Source: Anaerolinea sp. (GTDB taxonomy: Bacteria; Chloroflexota; Anaerolineae; Anaerolineales; Anaerolineaceae). Taken from it: a stretch of DNA of 64,000 bases. The notes beneath the pieces were generated by a model, which had not been told where the DNA came from, ran no database searches, and saw only the letters and a list, made by a program, of their open reading frames with translations. How positions within the stretch are numbered: the first letter of the stretch is position 1; each line of letters opens with the position of its first letter. The stretch covers positions 1 to 64,000 of the forward strand of contig DYEC01000020.1 of assembly GCA_020725865.1 (NCBI GenBank), written 5' to 3'. The position numbers and the translations under genes were made by a program. Of the stretch, positions 52,951 through 61,973 are shown piece by piece.

Positions 52951-53307
52951 ATGAATTGTGTTTTCTGCCAGATAATTGAAGGAAAATTGCCTGCCCGTCT
53001 GGTGTATCGGGACGAACTGGTGACGGTCTTTCATGATCGTGCGCCGATTACCCCGGTGCATCTCCTGGTTGTGCCAAACCGTCATCTGGAATCGCTCAAT
53101 CAGGTGCAGGAAGCGGATAGAGAACTGCTTGGTCACATGATACTTACCGCACAGCAAATCGCCGCTCAAATGGGCATCCAGCACAGCGGTTATCGTCTGG
53201 TGATCAATACCGGCCGGGATGCCGGGCAAAGTGTCTTTCATCTGCACTTGCACCTGATTGGAGGGACGCGTATGGCATTCCCCTTGCAACCGGGAGAGTT
53301 TAGCTGA
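52951..53307 (+). CDS. HIT-family nucleotide hydrolase
   Basis: ATG 52951 (MNCVFCQIIEGKLPARLVY) is the normal family start; an upstream ATG at 52900 lies within the previous gene. The about 118-residue protein has APITPVHLLVVPNRHLESL, and the histidine triad HLHLHLIGG with catalytic His. Two cysteines at the N-terminus (CVFC) may bind zinc. Family enzymes (HINT-like) hydrolyse AMP-linked substrates. It is followed 5 nt later by the LysM cluster. Confidence 0.93.
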   Translation: MNCVFCQIIEGKLPARLVYRDELVTVFHDRAPITPVHLLVVPNRHLESLNQVQEADRELLGHMILTAQQIAAQMGIQHSGYRLVINTGRDAGQSVFHLHLHLIGGTRMAFPLQPGEFS

Positions 53308-53312
53308 ACCGG

Positions 53313-54893
53313 ATGGCGAGGTGGTTAGAAATGAAGCGCGGTAGGCACAGTGTAAACTTAAAGCGCTGGCTGTGGATGTCTCTGCTGGCGCTGTTTTGCT
53401 TTGCCTGCGCGTTGACCACCACCGATGATCTGCCTGCGCAGGTGACGCGCAGTGTCCTGTTCAATCCCACTCTGCGCGTAACGCCGCCGTCATGGGCAGT
53501 GCAGGCGACGCCGTCCTACCGTCTGCCGCCGACGCGTGTTCCCGGCGCACCTGTACTGACTCCCACTGCGGATGCGCCGCGCGTCTTGCCCACCCTGCGC
53601 GCCGAAACGGAGATTTACATCGTCCAGCCCGGCGATACGCTGGGGGTGATCGCCCGGCGCTACGGCATCAGCCTGGATCAACTGGTGCGGGCAAACCAGA
53701 TTGAGAACCCCGACCTGCTTTCCGTTGGGCAGGTGCTGACTATCCCGCCGCCCTTACCGGTTGCCGTTGCACCTTCCTTCAAAATCATTCCCGACTCGGA
53801 ACTGGTGAATGGACCCGTCAGCGCGTTTTTTGACCTCGCCGGATTTATTCAGGATCAAAACGGTTACCTGCGACAGCATCAGGAAGACGTGGACGGCGAA
53901 ATGCTCTCCGGAACGCGGATTGTCGAACGCATTGGATTGGAGTATTCGGTCAACCCGCGCCTGCTGTTGGCGGTTCTGGAATACCAGAGCGGCTGGCTGA
54001 CTGCCGTGCAGGTGGATGAGATAACGAAAGAATATCCTGTCCGCTATGTGGATGCCAACCGTAAAGGGTTGTACCGTCAGCTTGCCTGGACTGCCAACAA
54101 CTTGAACCGCGGCTATTACCTCTGGAAAGTGAACGCTGTCCCTGCGTTGATTCTAGCCGATGGGAAGATTGTCACAGCGGAAGAGACTGTGAATGCCGGA
54201 ACGGCGGGCGTGCAGTACCTGTTCAGCCAGTTGTACCATCTCGAGGATTGGCAGCGGGCGGTTGGGGAAAAGGGCTTATTTGCAGTGTATCAAAAGTTGT
54301 TTGGCTATCCCTTTGATGTTGCGCTCGAGCCGCAGATTCCGCATGATCTGACACAGCCGCCGCTTGAACTGCCCTTTGAACCGGGTATCCTGTGGTCGTT
54401 CACCGGCGGACCGCACGGCGGCTGGGGGGATGGCTCGGCATGGGCGGCGTTGGATTTTGCGCCGCCGGGCAACGCGCTGGGTTGTGTGCCTTCGGATGCA
54501 TGGGTGACCGCGGCGGCAGATGGGCTGATCGTCCGTTCGAGGTATGGTGTGGCAGTGCTCGATCTGGACGGCGATGGGTTTGAACAGACTGGCTGGACAA
54601 TTCTGTATCTGCATCTGGACAGCCGCGAGCGGATTGCCGAAGGGAGCTGGGTGCGGACAGGGGACCGGCTGGGGCATCCATCCTGTGAGGGTGGAATTTC
54701 CAGCGGGACGCACATTCACCTCGCGAGACGGTATAATGGAGAGTGGATTTCCGCCGATGGCTCGCTTCCTTTTTACATGAGTGGCTGGGTATCAGAAGGT
54801 ACTGGCATTGAATACGATGGTTACCTGAAGAAAGATGGGCAAATTGTCGAAGCATGGAATGGACGCAGGGCTGAAAATCAGATTCAGCGCTAG
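53313..54893 (+). CDS. LysM/M23-like cell-wall lipoprotein, paralogue 1 of 3
   Basis: The 526-residue protein has a hydrophobic signal ending LFCFAC. A LysM domain (about 97-145; YIVQPGDTLGVIARRYGISL, SVGQVLTIPP) binds peptidoglycan. A middle helical region (about 165-330) contains NPRLLLAVLEYQSGWLT and NRKGLYRQLAWTANNLNRGY. The C-terminal M23/LytM-like domain shows SFTGGPHGGWGDGSAWAALD, WTILYLHLDS and SGTHIHLAR. The His and Asp of the usual HxxxD motif are farther apart than in LytM, so activity is uncertain. Confidence 0.82.
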   Translation: MARWLEMKRGRHSVNLKRWLWMSLLALFCFACALTTTDDLPAQVTRSVLFNPTLRVTPPSWAVQATPSYRLPPTRVPGAPVLTPTADAPRVLPTLRAETEIYIVQPGDTLGVIARRYGISLDQLVRANQIENPDLLSVGQVLTIPPPLPVAVAPSFKIIPDSELVNGPVSAFFDLAGFIQDQNGYLRQHQEDVDGEMLSGTRIVERIGLEYSVNPRLLLAVLEYQSGWLTAVQVDEITKEYPVRYVDANRKGLYRQLAWTANNLNRGYYLWKVNAVPALILADGKIVTAEETVNAGTAGVQYLFSQLYHLEDWQRAVGEKGLFAVYQKLFGYPFDVALEPQIPHDLTQPPLELPFEPGILWSFTGGPHGGWGDGSAWAALDFAPPGNALGCVPSDAWVTAAADGLIVRSRYGVAVLDLDGDGFEQTGWTILYLHLDSRERIAEGSWVRTGDRLGHPSCEGGISSGTHIHLARRYNGEWISADGSLPFYMSGWVSEGTGIEYDGYLKKDGQIVEAWNGRRAENQIQR

Positions 54894-56472
54894 GTCTGCT
54901 TTCCCTTTCGTTGTGCTGAGTGTGTGGTTGCTCTCAATTCTGGCATGTACGCGCAGCGTCGTTCAGCCTTGGGAAGTGACCGCAACCGTTCAGGTGCTTT
55001 CGTTTACACAGACCGCGCTGGCGGCAAAAATGAGCGGCGGCTCTTTGCACGCGCAGACGGTTATATCGCCGACCCCTGTTAATTCGCCAATGCCATTACC
55101 GACCTCAACGCCGATTCCTCCCGACCCGACCAATGAAGTTGCGGTTACAACGCCCGAAGACCCGGTGGTATTGTATTACTCGCAAGCGGGCGATACGCTG
55201 GGCGCGCTGGCGGTGCGTTTTGGCGTCACAACAGATCAGTTCATCACCATCAGCCCGGTCAGCAGTCCCTACGCGCTGCTGACACCAAACGAGTTAATTG
55301 TTATCCCGAAGACGCTGAAAGAAACCGGTCCGGGTGAAAAGCTTATGCCGGATAGTGAAGTGGTTTTTTCTCCCTCGGCGGTTAATTTTGATATTGATGC
55401 GTTTGTGCAGAATGCTGGCGGCTATTTAAGCACCTATCGCGAGTGGCTCTCTACCGGCTGGAATACCGGCGCGGATGTCATCGAACGGGTGGCGATTGAA
55501 AACTCCATCAACCCGCGCTTGCTGCTTGCCATGCTGGAATATCAAAGTCACTGGGTCTATGGACAACCGCAGAACCTTGCCCAGACGGATTACCCGATGG
55601 GATATAACGAATTCAATCATAAAGGGCTGTATAAACAGTTGAGCTGGTCGGTTCAGCAGTTATCCATCGGGTATTACGGCTGGCGGGCTGGTTTACTGAC
55701 TGAGCTGGAATTTCCTAAAGAGCCGGTTGACAAGACGATGCGTCTGGCGCCCGAGTTAAACGCGGGGTCGGTGGCAGTTCAGTATTTGTTCTCCAAGCTG
55801 TACAACAAGAGTGACTGGGGCAGGGCGCTTTATTCGCCCGATGATAGCTTGATTACGACGTATGAGAGGATGTTTGATAATCCGTGGCTGCGCGCGCAGG
55901 CTGTCGAACCCCTGTATCCGACTACATTGACCCAGCCAAAGCTGGAATTGCCTTTCAAGGTGGGGCGCACGTGGAGTTTCAGCGGCGGACCGCATTCTGC
56001 CTGGGGTCCCGATGGCGCGCTGGCGGCGCTGGATTTTGCTCCCTCGGCAATGGAACATGGCTGTGTTGAGTCACTGGATTGGGTAACTGCCTCTGCGCCC
56101 GGTCTGGTTGTCCGCTCTGGAAATGGCATTGTAGTTATTGACTTAGATGGAGATGGTTACGAGCAAACGGGGTGGGCACTGTTGTATCTGCATGTCAGCA
56201 CAAAGGATCGCATTGCGTCCGGAACGCTGGTAGCTGAAGGCGACCCGCTGGGGCATCCTTCCTGTGAAGGGGGAATGGCAACCGGCACGCATGTTCACAT
56301 TGCCCGCAAATACAACGGGGAGTGGATTCTGGCAGATGGACCGGTGCCTTTTGTTTTGAGCGGCTGGCGCGCTCATGCGGGCAGTGAACCCTATAAGGGT
56401 ACATTGACCAGAGACGACCAGATTGTCACTGCCTGTCAGTGCGGTTCTTTTGAAACCCGGATTACACGCTGA
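54859..56472 (+). CDS. LysM/M23-like cell-wall lipoprotein, paralogue 2 of 3
   Basis: ATG 54859 overlaps the end of paralogue 1 by 35 nt; the frame could start at 54835. Lipobox LSILAC. A LysM-like segment reads YYSQAGDTLGALAVRFGVTT. The middle region has NPRLLLAMLEYQSHWVYG, and the M23-like domain SFSGGPHSAWGPDGALAALD, ALLYLHVST and ATGTHVHIARKYNGEW. Domain order and length match paralogues 1 and 3. Confidence 0.82.
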   Translation: MDAGLKIRFSARSAFPFVVLSVWLLSILACTRSVVQPWEVTATVQVLSFTQTALAAKMSGGSLHAQTVISPTPVNSPMPLPTSTPIPPDPTNEVAVTTPEDPVVLYYSQAGDTLGALAVRFGVTTDQFITISPVSSPYALLTPNELIVIPKTLKETGPGEKLMPDSEVVFSPSAVNFDIDAFVQNAGGYLSTYREWLSTGWNTGADVIERVAIENSINPRLLLAMLEYQSHWVYGQPQNLAQTDYPMGYNEFNHKGLYKQLSWSVQQLSIGYYGWRAGLLTELEFPKEPVDKTMRLAPELNAGSVAVQYLFSKLYNKSDWGRALYSPDDSLITTYERMFDNPWLRAQAVEPLYPTTLTQPKLELPFKVGRTWSFSGGPHSAWGPDGALAALDFAPSAMEHGCVESLDWVTASAPGLVVRSGNGIVVIDLDGDGYEQTGWALLYLHVSTKDRIASGTLVAEGDPLGHPSCEGGMATGTHVHIARKYNGEWILADGPVPFVLSGWRAHAGSEPYKGTLTRDDQIVTACQCGSFETRITR

Positions 56473-57950
56473 TGTTCAAAAAGACCTGCCTGCTTTGTTT
56501 TGTTACGCTTTTTATGGTGCTGGTGTTGGGGTGTGCCCCTCAGACCAGCCCGGTAGTGGAATCATCTGAGCTGCAGCCCCGAAGTGATTCGGTGGTGGTA
56601 TCCGAACCCGTGCCGACCCCGTTGCCCACGCGCCCTGTGTATTCTCCCGGTGAACTTGTAGATTACATTGCGCAGACGGGGGACACACTTCCTGCGTTGG
56701 CTGCACACTTTAACACAACAGAAAGAGAAATACGGGCGTCAAATCCGATTATCCCGCAGGGCGTTACCACTTTGCCCCCCGGTTTCCCGATGAAAATTCC
56801 TATTTACTATCAACCGTTGTGGGGGAGTCCTTATCAGATTATTCCGGACAGCCTTTTTGTTAACGGTCCTGCCCAGCGAGACTTTGATCCGGAGGCTTTC
56901 GTTGCCGCTCAGCCGGGATGGCTGAAGGACTATGAGTTTTATGCGGGGAGCAAAAACCGGCGCGGCGGCGAGCTGGTTCAATATGTGGCGGAGTATTACA
57001 GCATCAGCCCGCGATTGTTGCTCGCTCTGATCGAATATCAGGCAGGCGGTTTGAGTCAGCCTGATCTTGCCGAAGAATTGCAACAGTATCCGTTGGGCTT
57101 TCGTGACCGAGCCCATGAAGGGTTGTACCGGCAATTGTTATGGGCAGCGAATACGCTTAACAACGGATATTATGGCTGGCGAACAGGACACCTGAGTTTA
57201 TTTGAACTGGCGGATGGTTCACTGGAGCGTGCCGATCCGTGGCAAAATGCTGCCAGTGTGGCGCTTCATTATTACTTTGGAAAAATCATCTCGGGAGATG
57301 ACTATCAACAAGCGATCCACGCGAACGGTCTGGCAAAGACCTACGAAAGCCTGTTCGGTTTGATTTGGGAGAAAAGCGAGCCGCATATCCCCGGCAGCCT
57401 ACAGCAGCCGCCGATGCAGCTCCCCTTTTCTGCCGGTAGTATGTGGGCATATACCGGTGGTCCCCATACCGGCTGGGGTGATGGCGAGCCATGGGCGGCA
57501 ATTGATTTTGCTCCACCGGCTGTCGCAGGCGGCTGTAAATATACTGAACAGCTTGCTACGGCTGTTGCTGAGGGGATTATTGTTCGAAAAGACACCGGCG
57601 TTGCGGTGCTTGATCTGGATGGCGACGGCGATGAACGGACAGGCTGGACGGTGTTTTATTTGCATCTGGAAACGGCTTCCATTCCGCCGGTGGGTGTACA
57701 TCTGAAGGCGGGAGAGCCGATTGGGCGTCCTTCCTGTGAGGGCGGACGCACAACCGGAACACATGTGCATATTGCCCGCAAGTACAACGGGGAATGGATT
57801 CCTGCAGATGGCGCGCTGGCATTTAATCTGGAAGGCTGGATTGCTAAAAACGGCAAGCTGCCCTATGAGGGCAGCCTGGTACGTTTCAGTCAGATTGTAC
57901 GCGCTTGCGATTGTGCAGATAATGCTTCACAACTGCAAGCTGGGAAGTAA
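56472..57950 (+). CDS. LysM/M23-like cell-wall lipoprotein, paralogue 3 of 3
   Basis: Its ATG overlaps the stop of paralogue 2 (TGATG). The lipobox is LVLGC. The LysM-like part is DYIAQTGDTLPALAAHFNTT, the middle region has SPRLLLALIEYQAGGLSQ, and the M23-like domain carries AYTGGPHTGWGDGEPWAAID, TVFYLHLET and TGTHVHIARKYNGEWIPADG. The three genes form one translationally coupled run, so they probably act together in cell-wall remodelling. Confidence 0.82.
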   Translation: MFKKTCLLCFVTLFMVLVLGCAPQTSPVVESSELQPRSDSVVVSEPVPTPLPTRPVYSPGELVDYIAQTGDTLPALAAHFNTTEREIRASNPIIPQGVTTLPPGFPMKIPIYYQPLWGSPYQIIPDSLFVNGPAQRDFDPEAFVAAQPGWLKDYEFYAGSKNRRGGELVQYVAEYYSISPRLLLALIEYQAGGLSQPDLAEELQQYPLGFRDRAHEGLYRQLLWAANTLNNGYYGWRTGHLSLFELADGSLERADPWQNAASVALHYYFGKIISGDDYQQAIHANGLAKTYESLFGLIWEKSEPHIPGSLQQPPMQLPFSAGSMWAYTGGPHTGWGDGEPWAAIDFAPPAVAGGCKYTEQLATAVAEGIIVRKDTGVAVLDLDGDGDERTGWTVFYLHLETASIPPVGVHLKAGEPIGRPSCEGGRTTGTHVHIARKYNGEWIPADGALAFNLEGWIAKNGKLPYEGSLVRFSQIVRACDCADNASQLQAGK

Positions 57951-57962
57951 ACTTCCGTAGAT

Positions 57963-58379
57963 TTATACCTGATGAATAGTGATCTTGTGAGAGATGGGCA
58001 CTGCTTTGCTCAACATTGCCTGCCCTGGGCAGTATTTTGTTTCGGAGAGTTCCACCGCTCGCTCAACTGCATCTGGGTCAAGGTTGTGTCCGCTGATGAT
58101 GTATTCGATGACAATATCGGTAAACACTCTGGGGTGTTCCATTGTTCGTTCAGCATGGACAGCCACTTCAAAACCGGTTACATCCTGACGTTTCTTCTGA
58201 AGTATAGAAATGACATCCATAGCAGTGCATCCTGCCAACCCAACCAAAAACAACTCCATCGGGCGAAAACCATCATTGTCACCGCCTACCTGAGGCTCAG
58301 CACCCAGGGGTACAGTGAAGCCGGTATCTGCGGTGCCGGTGAAGCTCAGACGACCTTTCCACGTTACTTTTGCATCCAT
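57963..58379 (-). CDS. OsmC/Ohr-family peroxide-related protein
   Basis: The 138-residue protein matches the OsmC layout: KVTWKGRLSFTGTADTGFTV, GFRPMELFLVGLAGCTAMDV with the first reactive Cys, and SETKYCPGQAMLSKAVPISH with the second. Family members reduce organic or fatty-acid hydroperoxides through the two cysteines. GGGAGG precedes the start. It sits beside a glutaredoxin-like disulfide oxidoreductase, which fits a thiol-redox role. Confidence 0.9.
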   Translation of the reverse strand: MDAKVTWKGRLSFTGTADTGFTVPLGAEPQVGGDNDGFRPMELFLVGLAGCTAMDVISILQKKRQDVTGFEVAVHAERTMEHPRVFTDIVIEYIISGHNLDPDAVERAVELSETKYCPGQAMLSKAVPISHKITIHQV

Positions 58380-58408
58380 TTTGATATCCCTCCCCAGTTT
58401 TGTAAAGC

Positions 58409-59083
58409 TTAAGCTTCAGCATCCACCACATCGCGAATTTTTTCCAGCAGGACAAATTCCGGTGCAGCGCCAATTAATTCATTTGCACCGAAGTTGATGG
58501 TCGTATGCGGTACGCCGCTCACACCAAATTCATTTGCCAGCATGGGGAATTCCATCGCTTCCACCATTTCGGCTTCCACCATTGGGCTTTCAAAAGCCAT
58601 CTGGTGTGCCAGAACCACTGCTTGCGGACAGTAAGGACAGGTTGGCGTGACGAAGACCTGTAGGAAAATCGGTTTTTCCAGGCTGGCGAGGTAGTCGCGG
58701 GTTTCCTGTTTCAATCCGGAATCGCCGGAAGAAACCATCAAAATATCCCTGATCAGCGAGGTAAACTCATGTCCTGCAGGAATGCCGGCGTAGCGGATGC
58801 CGTGATCCACAATTTCGCCATCTCTGAGGCTCGCAATCACGATACCCGGTACCTTATCTACACTGTACTTTTTCAGTGCTTCAGGGTTTTCATCCTCGTC
58901 AAAAGAATGTAGCTCCAGCTTATCCGATATAGCCGCAATTTCTTCCAGCAGTTGCAGAGTTTGAGGGCAGTATTCGCAATCTGTCTTGTTGCCGAAGAAC
59001 AATAAAGCAACCGGATGTTTCAAACTGTCGAACATCTCAGCGAGCTGCTTTACAATCTCATCGTCTAATAATCTTTCCATCAT
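58409..59083 (-). CDS. Glutaredoxin-like protein disulfide oxidoreductase (two thioredoxin folds)
   Basis: The 224-residue protein has two tandem thioredoxin-fold units, each with a CxxC centre: CEYC in TDCEYCPQTLQLLEEIAA (about 35-38) and CPYC in TPTCPYCPQAVVLAHQMA (about 147-150). This is the PDO type known from thermophiles and archaea, which keeps protein or peroxiredoxin disulfides in balance. Start is ATG 59083 or 59080. It is followed by OsmC on the same strand. Confidence 0.88.
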   Translation of the reverse strand: MMERLLDDEIVKQLAEMFDSLKHPVALLFFGNKTDCEYCPQTLQLLEEIAAISDKLELHSFDEDENPEALKKYSVDKVPGIVIASLRDGEIVDHGIRYAGIPAGHEFTSLIRDILMVSSGDSGLKQETRDYLASLEKPIFLQVFVTPTCPYCPQAVVLAHQMAFESPMVEAEMVEAMEFPMLANEFGVSGVPHTTINFGANELIGAAPEFVLLEKIRDVVDAEA

Positions 59084-59133
59084 TTATCTCCTTAATTTTT
59101 TCTAATCACCCGAACTGGGTGACAATCTACTTA

Positions 59134-59337
59134 TCAGGTAAAGGCGCCGCCTTCAGCCTGGTATCCACACTCTGGGCAAACAACCTGAAGCATTCCATTG
59201 TATACCAGTGTTGCCTGACCGCAACGAGGGCAGGGTTCACCTGCTATTGGGACTAGGTGGGTACTTTCTTGCAGTTCGCCACATTGTTGCTCAGAATGAG
59301 AAGGCACAAAAGTTTGTACAGGCTCGTTATTTTTCAT
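59134..59337 (-). CDS. Small zinc-ribbon protein
   Basis: The 67-residue protein ends in a zinc ribbon, CPRC...CPEC (PCPRCGQATLVYNGMLQVVC then PECGYQ). The N-terminal half is polar with no motif. Function unknown; it lies between the oxidoreductase and the anti-sigma gene. Confidence 0.6.
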   Translation of the reverse strand: MKNNEPVQTFVPSHSEQQCGELQESTHLVPIAGEPCPRCGQATLVYNGMLQVVCPECGYQAEGGAFT

Positions 59338-59382
59338 TTCAGCGCGTGTTAGTTAGATGCACATTCTCATAATCAGGTTACA

Positions 59383-59637
59383 TTATTTGAGGAAGCTGGT
59401 CAAGTCCAGTCGCCGAAACAGTCTTTCGCGCACATCATCCGGGAGGGTTTCTTCCTGTGCCTCTTTCTGGTACAGTTCAATTGTTTTCCGCAGGGTATTC
59501 ACCACGATACGGCAATTCGGGCACTCTCTCAAATGGCGTTCAAGCTCTTCGCATAGCACCGGATTCAAGTTGCCATCCACATAATCAGAAAGTGTTTCTA
59601 TCAAATCATGGCAATGCTTCTGTTCGCTCATGATCAT
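59383..59637 (-). CDS. Zinc-finger anti-sigma factor (zf-HC2)
   Basis: The 84-residue protein has the zf-HC2 / ZAS motif with His and CxxC: LCEELERHLRECPNCRIVVN. There is no membrane segment, so it is a soluble anti-sigma of the RsrA type. Its start overlaps the sigma gene stop by 4 nt. ZAS proteins release sigma on cysteine oxidation, which fits the redox genes next door. Confidence 0.83.
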   Translation of the reverse strand: MIMSEQKHCHDLIETLSDYVDGNLNPVLCEELERHLRECPNCRIVVNTLRKTIELYQKEAQEETLPDDVRERLFRRLDLTSFLK

Positions 59638-60230
59638 TTCTCCATTCGTTCACTGAAGTACGCTGATAGCTCTTCACGCAGTCGTAAGCGTGCCCGCAGT
59701 AAACGTACTTTTACTGCCGATTCGGTGATGCCCAGTGAATCGGCAGTGTCTTTTACAGACAAGCCTTCAACATCCCGCAACAAGAACACCACTCGCAAAG
59801 CTGGTGAAAGCCGCTGGATCGCTTCCTCCAAAACCCGGCGCGTCTCGGTGGATTGCAGTTCGTCCTCTGGTAAACAACACCAATCCACGAGTTGTAAAGC
59901 TTCGGTTTTTTCTTCATCGTTACTTTCATTATCTTCAGCCAGCGAGAATTGCACCTTTTGCCGACGGAGGATCATCAGGGCTTCGTTGACCGCAATGCGA
60001 TACAACCAGGTGGAAAGACTTGAGCGTCCTTCAAACCCCGGTAGTGCATGAAATGCTTTGAGGAAAGTTTCCTGCAACACGTCTTCTGCATCCTGTGTAT
60101 TGCCGGTTATCTGTAAAGCCAGCCGATATATCCTTCCCGAAAATAAATCAACCAATCGTGCAAATTCATTGCGGTCACCTGCCCGCAAGGCGTCTAGAGA
60201 AAGGGCTTCGTCAACAGGGCTTTTATTCAT
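59634..60230 (-). CDS. ECF RNA polymerase sigma factor
   Basis: The start is ATG 60230 (MNKSPVDEALSLDALRAGDR); the longer frame to 60467 belongs to the overlapping methyltransferase region. The about 198-residue sigma has region 2 (LVDLFSGRIYRLALQITGNT, QDAEDVLQETFLKAFH, STWLYRIAVNEALMILRRQ) and region 4 (LSPALRVVFLLRDVEGLSVK, LGITESAVKVRLLRARLRLR). It is coupled to the anti-sigma factor downstream and overlaps the methyltransferase gene stop by 8 nt. Confidence 0.92.
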   Translation of the reverse strand: MNKSPVDEALSLDALRAGDRNEFARLVDLFSGRIYRLALQITGNTQDAEDVLQETFLKAFHALPGFEGRSSLSTWLYRIAVNEALMILRRQKVQFSLAEDNESNDEEKTEALQLVDWCCLPEDELQSTETRRVLEEAIQRLSPALRVVFLLRDVEGLSVKDTADSLGITESAVKVRLLRARLRLREELSAYFSERMEK

Positions 60231-60897
60231 TAGATGTCGTTTGAGAAAAATAGTTACTTGTGGGATTCTGGCAAGGCTTGAAAAAGATTGCCGTGTCACT
60301 GATGCCGTTGCTGGTCCAGATGCAGCGCCACTGCTTAAGCACGGTGTAGGCTTGCTCCCATAGCGGCGTGGCTGGTTGCGCGTCAGGTCGAATCGAGTTT
60401 GGGCAACGGGAAGTGCTGGGTAGATACAGGTTGATATTGTCAATGATAAGGACTCCGCCGGGGACAATCTTATTCAATAAGGCACAGACGCATGCATCTC
60501 GGTAGATTCCATCTACGAGTGCGAAATCCAAGCTGCAGTCTGCAAATTTATGTGCTTCGCTAACATAATCGGATTGCACCGGATTTTCACCGATTTTTTG
60601 TGGGCGAAAGAGATAAGTAACATTGGATTTTCCGAGTATTTCCAACTCTCGCCTGACTTTTTCATACCATAATGGGTTGTGTTCGATGCTAACCAGTGAG
60701 GCGACGTGTTTGGAAAGCCAGATCGTGCTTCGACCGGAGCCAAATTCAGCGCCATGATCAGTGTTTTGCAAATAGCTTGCTAAAATTTGGTTCGCGAAAG
60801 GCGTCAGCCAAGGCAGGTCTGGATGTCGGTACCGATAGAGCTTTTCCAGAGAGCGATCAAACAAATAACGGGGTGTCCAGTGTGTAAATGATCTCAC
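60223..60897 (-). CDS. Class I SAM-dependent methyltransferase-like protein
   Basis: The 224-residue protein has a Rossmann methyltransferase core: GAEFGSGRSTIWLSKHV (motif I, about 49-65), VSIEHNPLWYEKV (motif II), and SLDFALVDGIYRDACV, then IVPGGVLIIDNI. The substrate is unknown. It overlaps tsaD by 4 nt upstream and the sigma gene downstream, so the run tsaD-methyltransferase-sigma-anti-sigma may be co-transcribed. Confidence 0.78.
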   Translation of the reverse strand: MRSFTHWTPRYLFDRSLEKLYRYRHPDLPWLTPFANQILASYLQNTDHGAEFGSGRSTIWLSKHVASLVSIEHNPLWYEKVRRELEILGKSNVTYLFRPQKIGENPVQSDYVSEAHKFADCSLDFALVDGIYRDACVCALLNKIVPGGVLIIDNINLYLPSTSRCPNSIRPDAQPATPLWEQAYTVLKQWRCIWTSNGISDTAIFFKPCQNPTSNYFSQTTSNE

Positions 60898-61973
60898 GCA
60901 CTACCTCTACCTTCAATTGGAAGCAGGGGCCAGGTTGGCAGTACATCCATGTCCAGAGAATCATGCTTCCCCAGTGCGTAACGGAAGTAACCGGCAGCAG
61001 CAATCATTGCCGCGTTGTCCGTGCATAAGGAAAGTGCCGGGATGTGGACGGGGAATTCATTTTGTTCCAGAAAAGCCGTGCGAACAGCGCGATTGGCTGA
61101 GACCCCCCCGGCGACCAGAATCTCTTTCGCCTTGTATTTCCGCGCGGCTTGAAAGGTCTTAGTAACTAATACATCCACTACAGCTGCCTGAAAACTGGCA
61201 GCCAGATCCTCTACCGGTAACTCTTGCTTTTTTGCTTCAAATTGCCGTACCACTCGCAGGACGGCGGTTTTCAAGCCGCTAAAGGAGAAATTCCAGCTAC
61301 CTTCCAGACGGGCACGGGGAAAATTAAACGCATGAGGATTGCCGTTTATAGCAGCTTTTTGAATGGCAGGACCGCCAGGATAAGGTAACCCAAGCAGACG
61401 CGCTACCTTATCAAATGCCTCACCTGCCGCATCGTCTAATGTAGCTCCCAAATGCTCGTAGGTGAGGTGATCGTACATCAGGTTAAGTTCGGAATGTCCT
61501 CCGGAGATGAGCAGAGCCAGAAGGGGAAAACGAGGGGCGGGCGGAGGTTCCACAACATCCACCGGGTAGACCCATGCCGAATAAATATGCCCTTCGAGGT
61601 GATTGACGCCGATCAGTGGAAGGCCTTCTGCCAGTGCGAGACCTTTGGCGTAGTTAACCCCAACCACAAGCGAACCCGCCAAGCCCGGCCCGCGTGTAAC
61701 AGCAATGGCATCAATGTCTTTTAAACTCATGTGTGCCTGCTGCAATGCCTGTTCAACAACACCATAAATGGTGAGAATGTGCTGACGTGAGGCAACTTCC
61801 GGGAACACGCCGCCATATTTTGCGTGTAGATCAATTTGAGAGGTGACTACGCTGGAAAGCAATGCGCGCCCATTCTCGACAATTGCCGCGGCCGTCTCAT
61901 CGCAGGAAGTTTCAATCCCCAGTATCCTTGCGGGTGGAAAAGATGTCGTTGCATGACGATTATCTTTGTCCAT
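60894..61973 (-). CDS. tsaD: tRNA N6-adenosine threonylcarbamoyltransferase
   Basis: The 359-residue ASKHA-fold enzyme makes t6A37 in ANN-decoding tRNAs with TsaB, TsaC and TsaE. Motifs: ILGIETSCDETAAAIVENGR, VTRGPGLAGSLVVGVNYAKG, the metal-binding GVNHLEGHIYSAW, ALLISGGHSELNLM and EILVAGGVSANRAVR. It overlaps the M24 peptidase gene by 14 nt. Confidence 0.96.
   Translation of the reverse strand: MDKDNRHATTSFPPARILGIETSCDETAAAIVENGRALLSSVVTSQIDLHAKYGGVFPEVASRQHILTIYGVVEQALQQAHMSLKDIDAIAVTRGPGLAGSLVVGVNYAKGLALAEGLPLIGVNHLEGHIYSAWVYPVDVVEPPPAPRFPLLALLISGGHSELNLMYDHLTYEHLGATLDDAAGEAFDKVARLLGLPYPGGPAIQKAAINGNPHAFNFPRARLEGSWNFSFSGLKTAVLRVVRQFEAKKQELPVEDLAASFQAAVVDVLVTKTFQAARKYKAKEILVAGGVSANRAVRTAFLEQNEFPVHIPALSLCTDNAAMIAAAGYFRYALGKHDSLDMDVLPTWPLLPIEGRGSA

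Noticed and set aside
60231-60467. N-terminal extension of the sigma factor (79 residues)
   Set aside because: The extension overlaps the methyltransferase gene and has no sigma region; the ATG at 60230 gives the normal ECF length.
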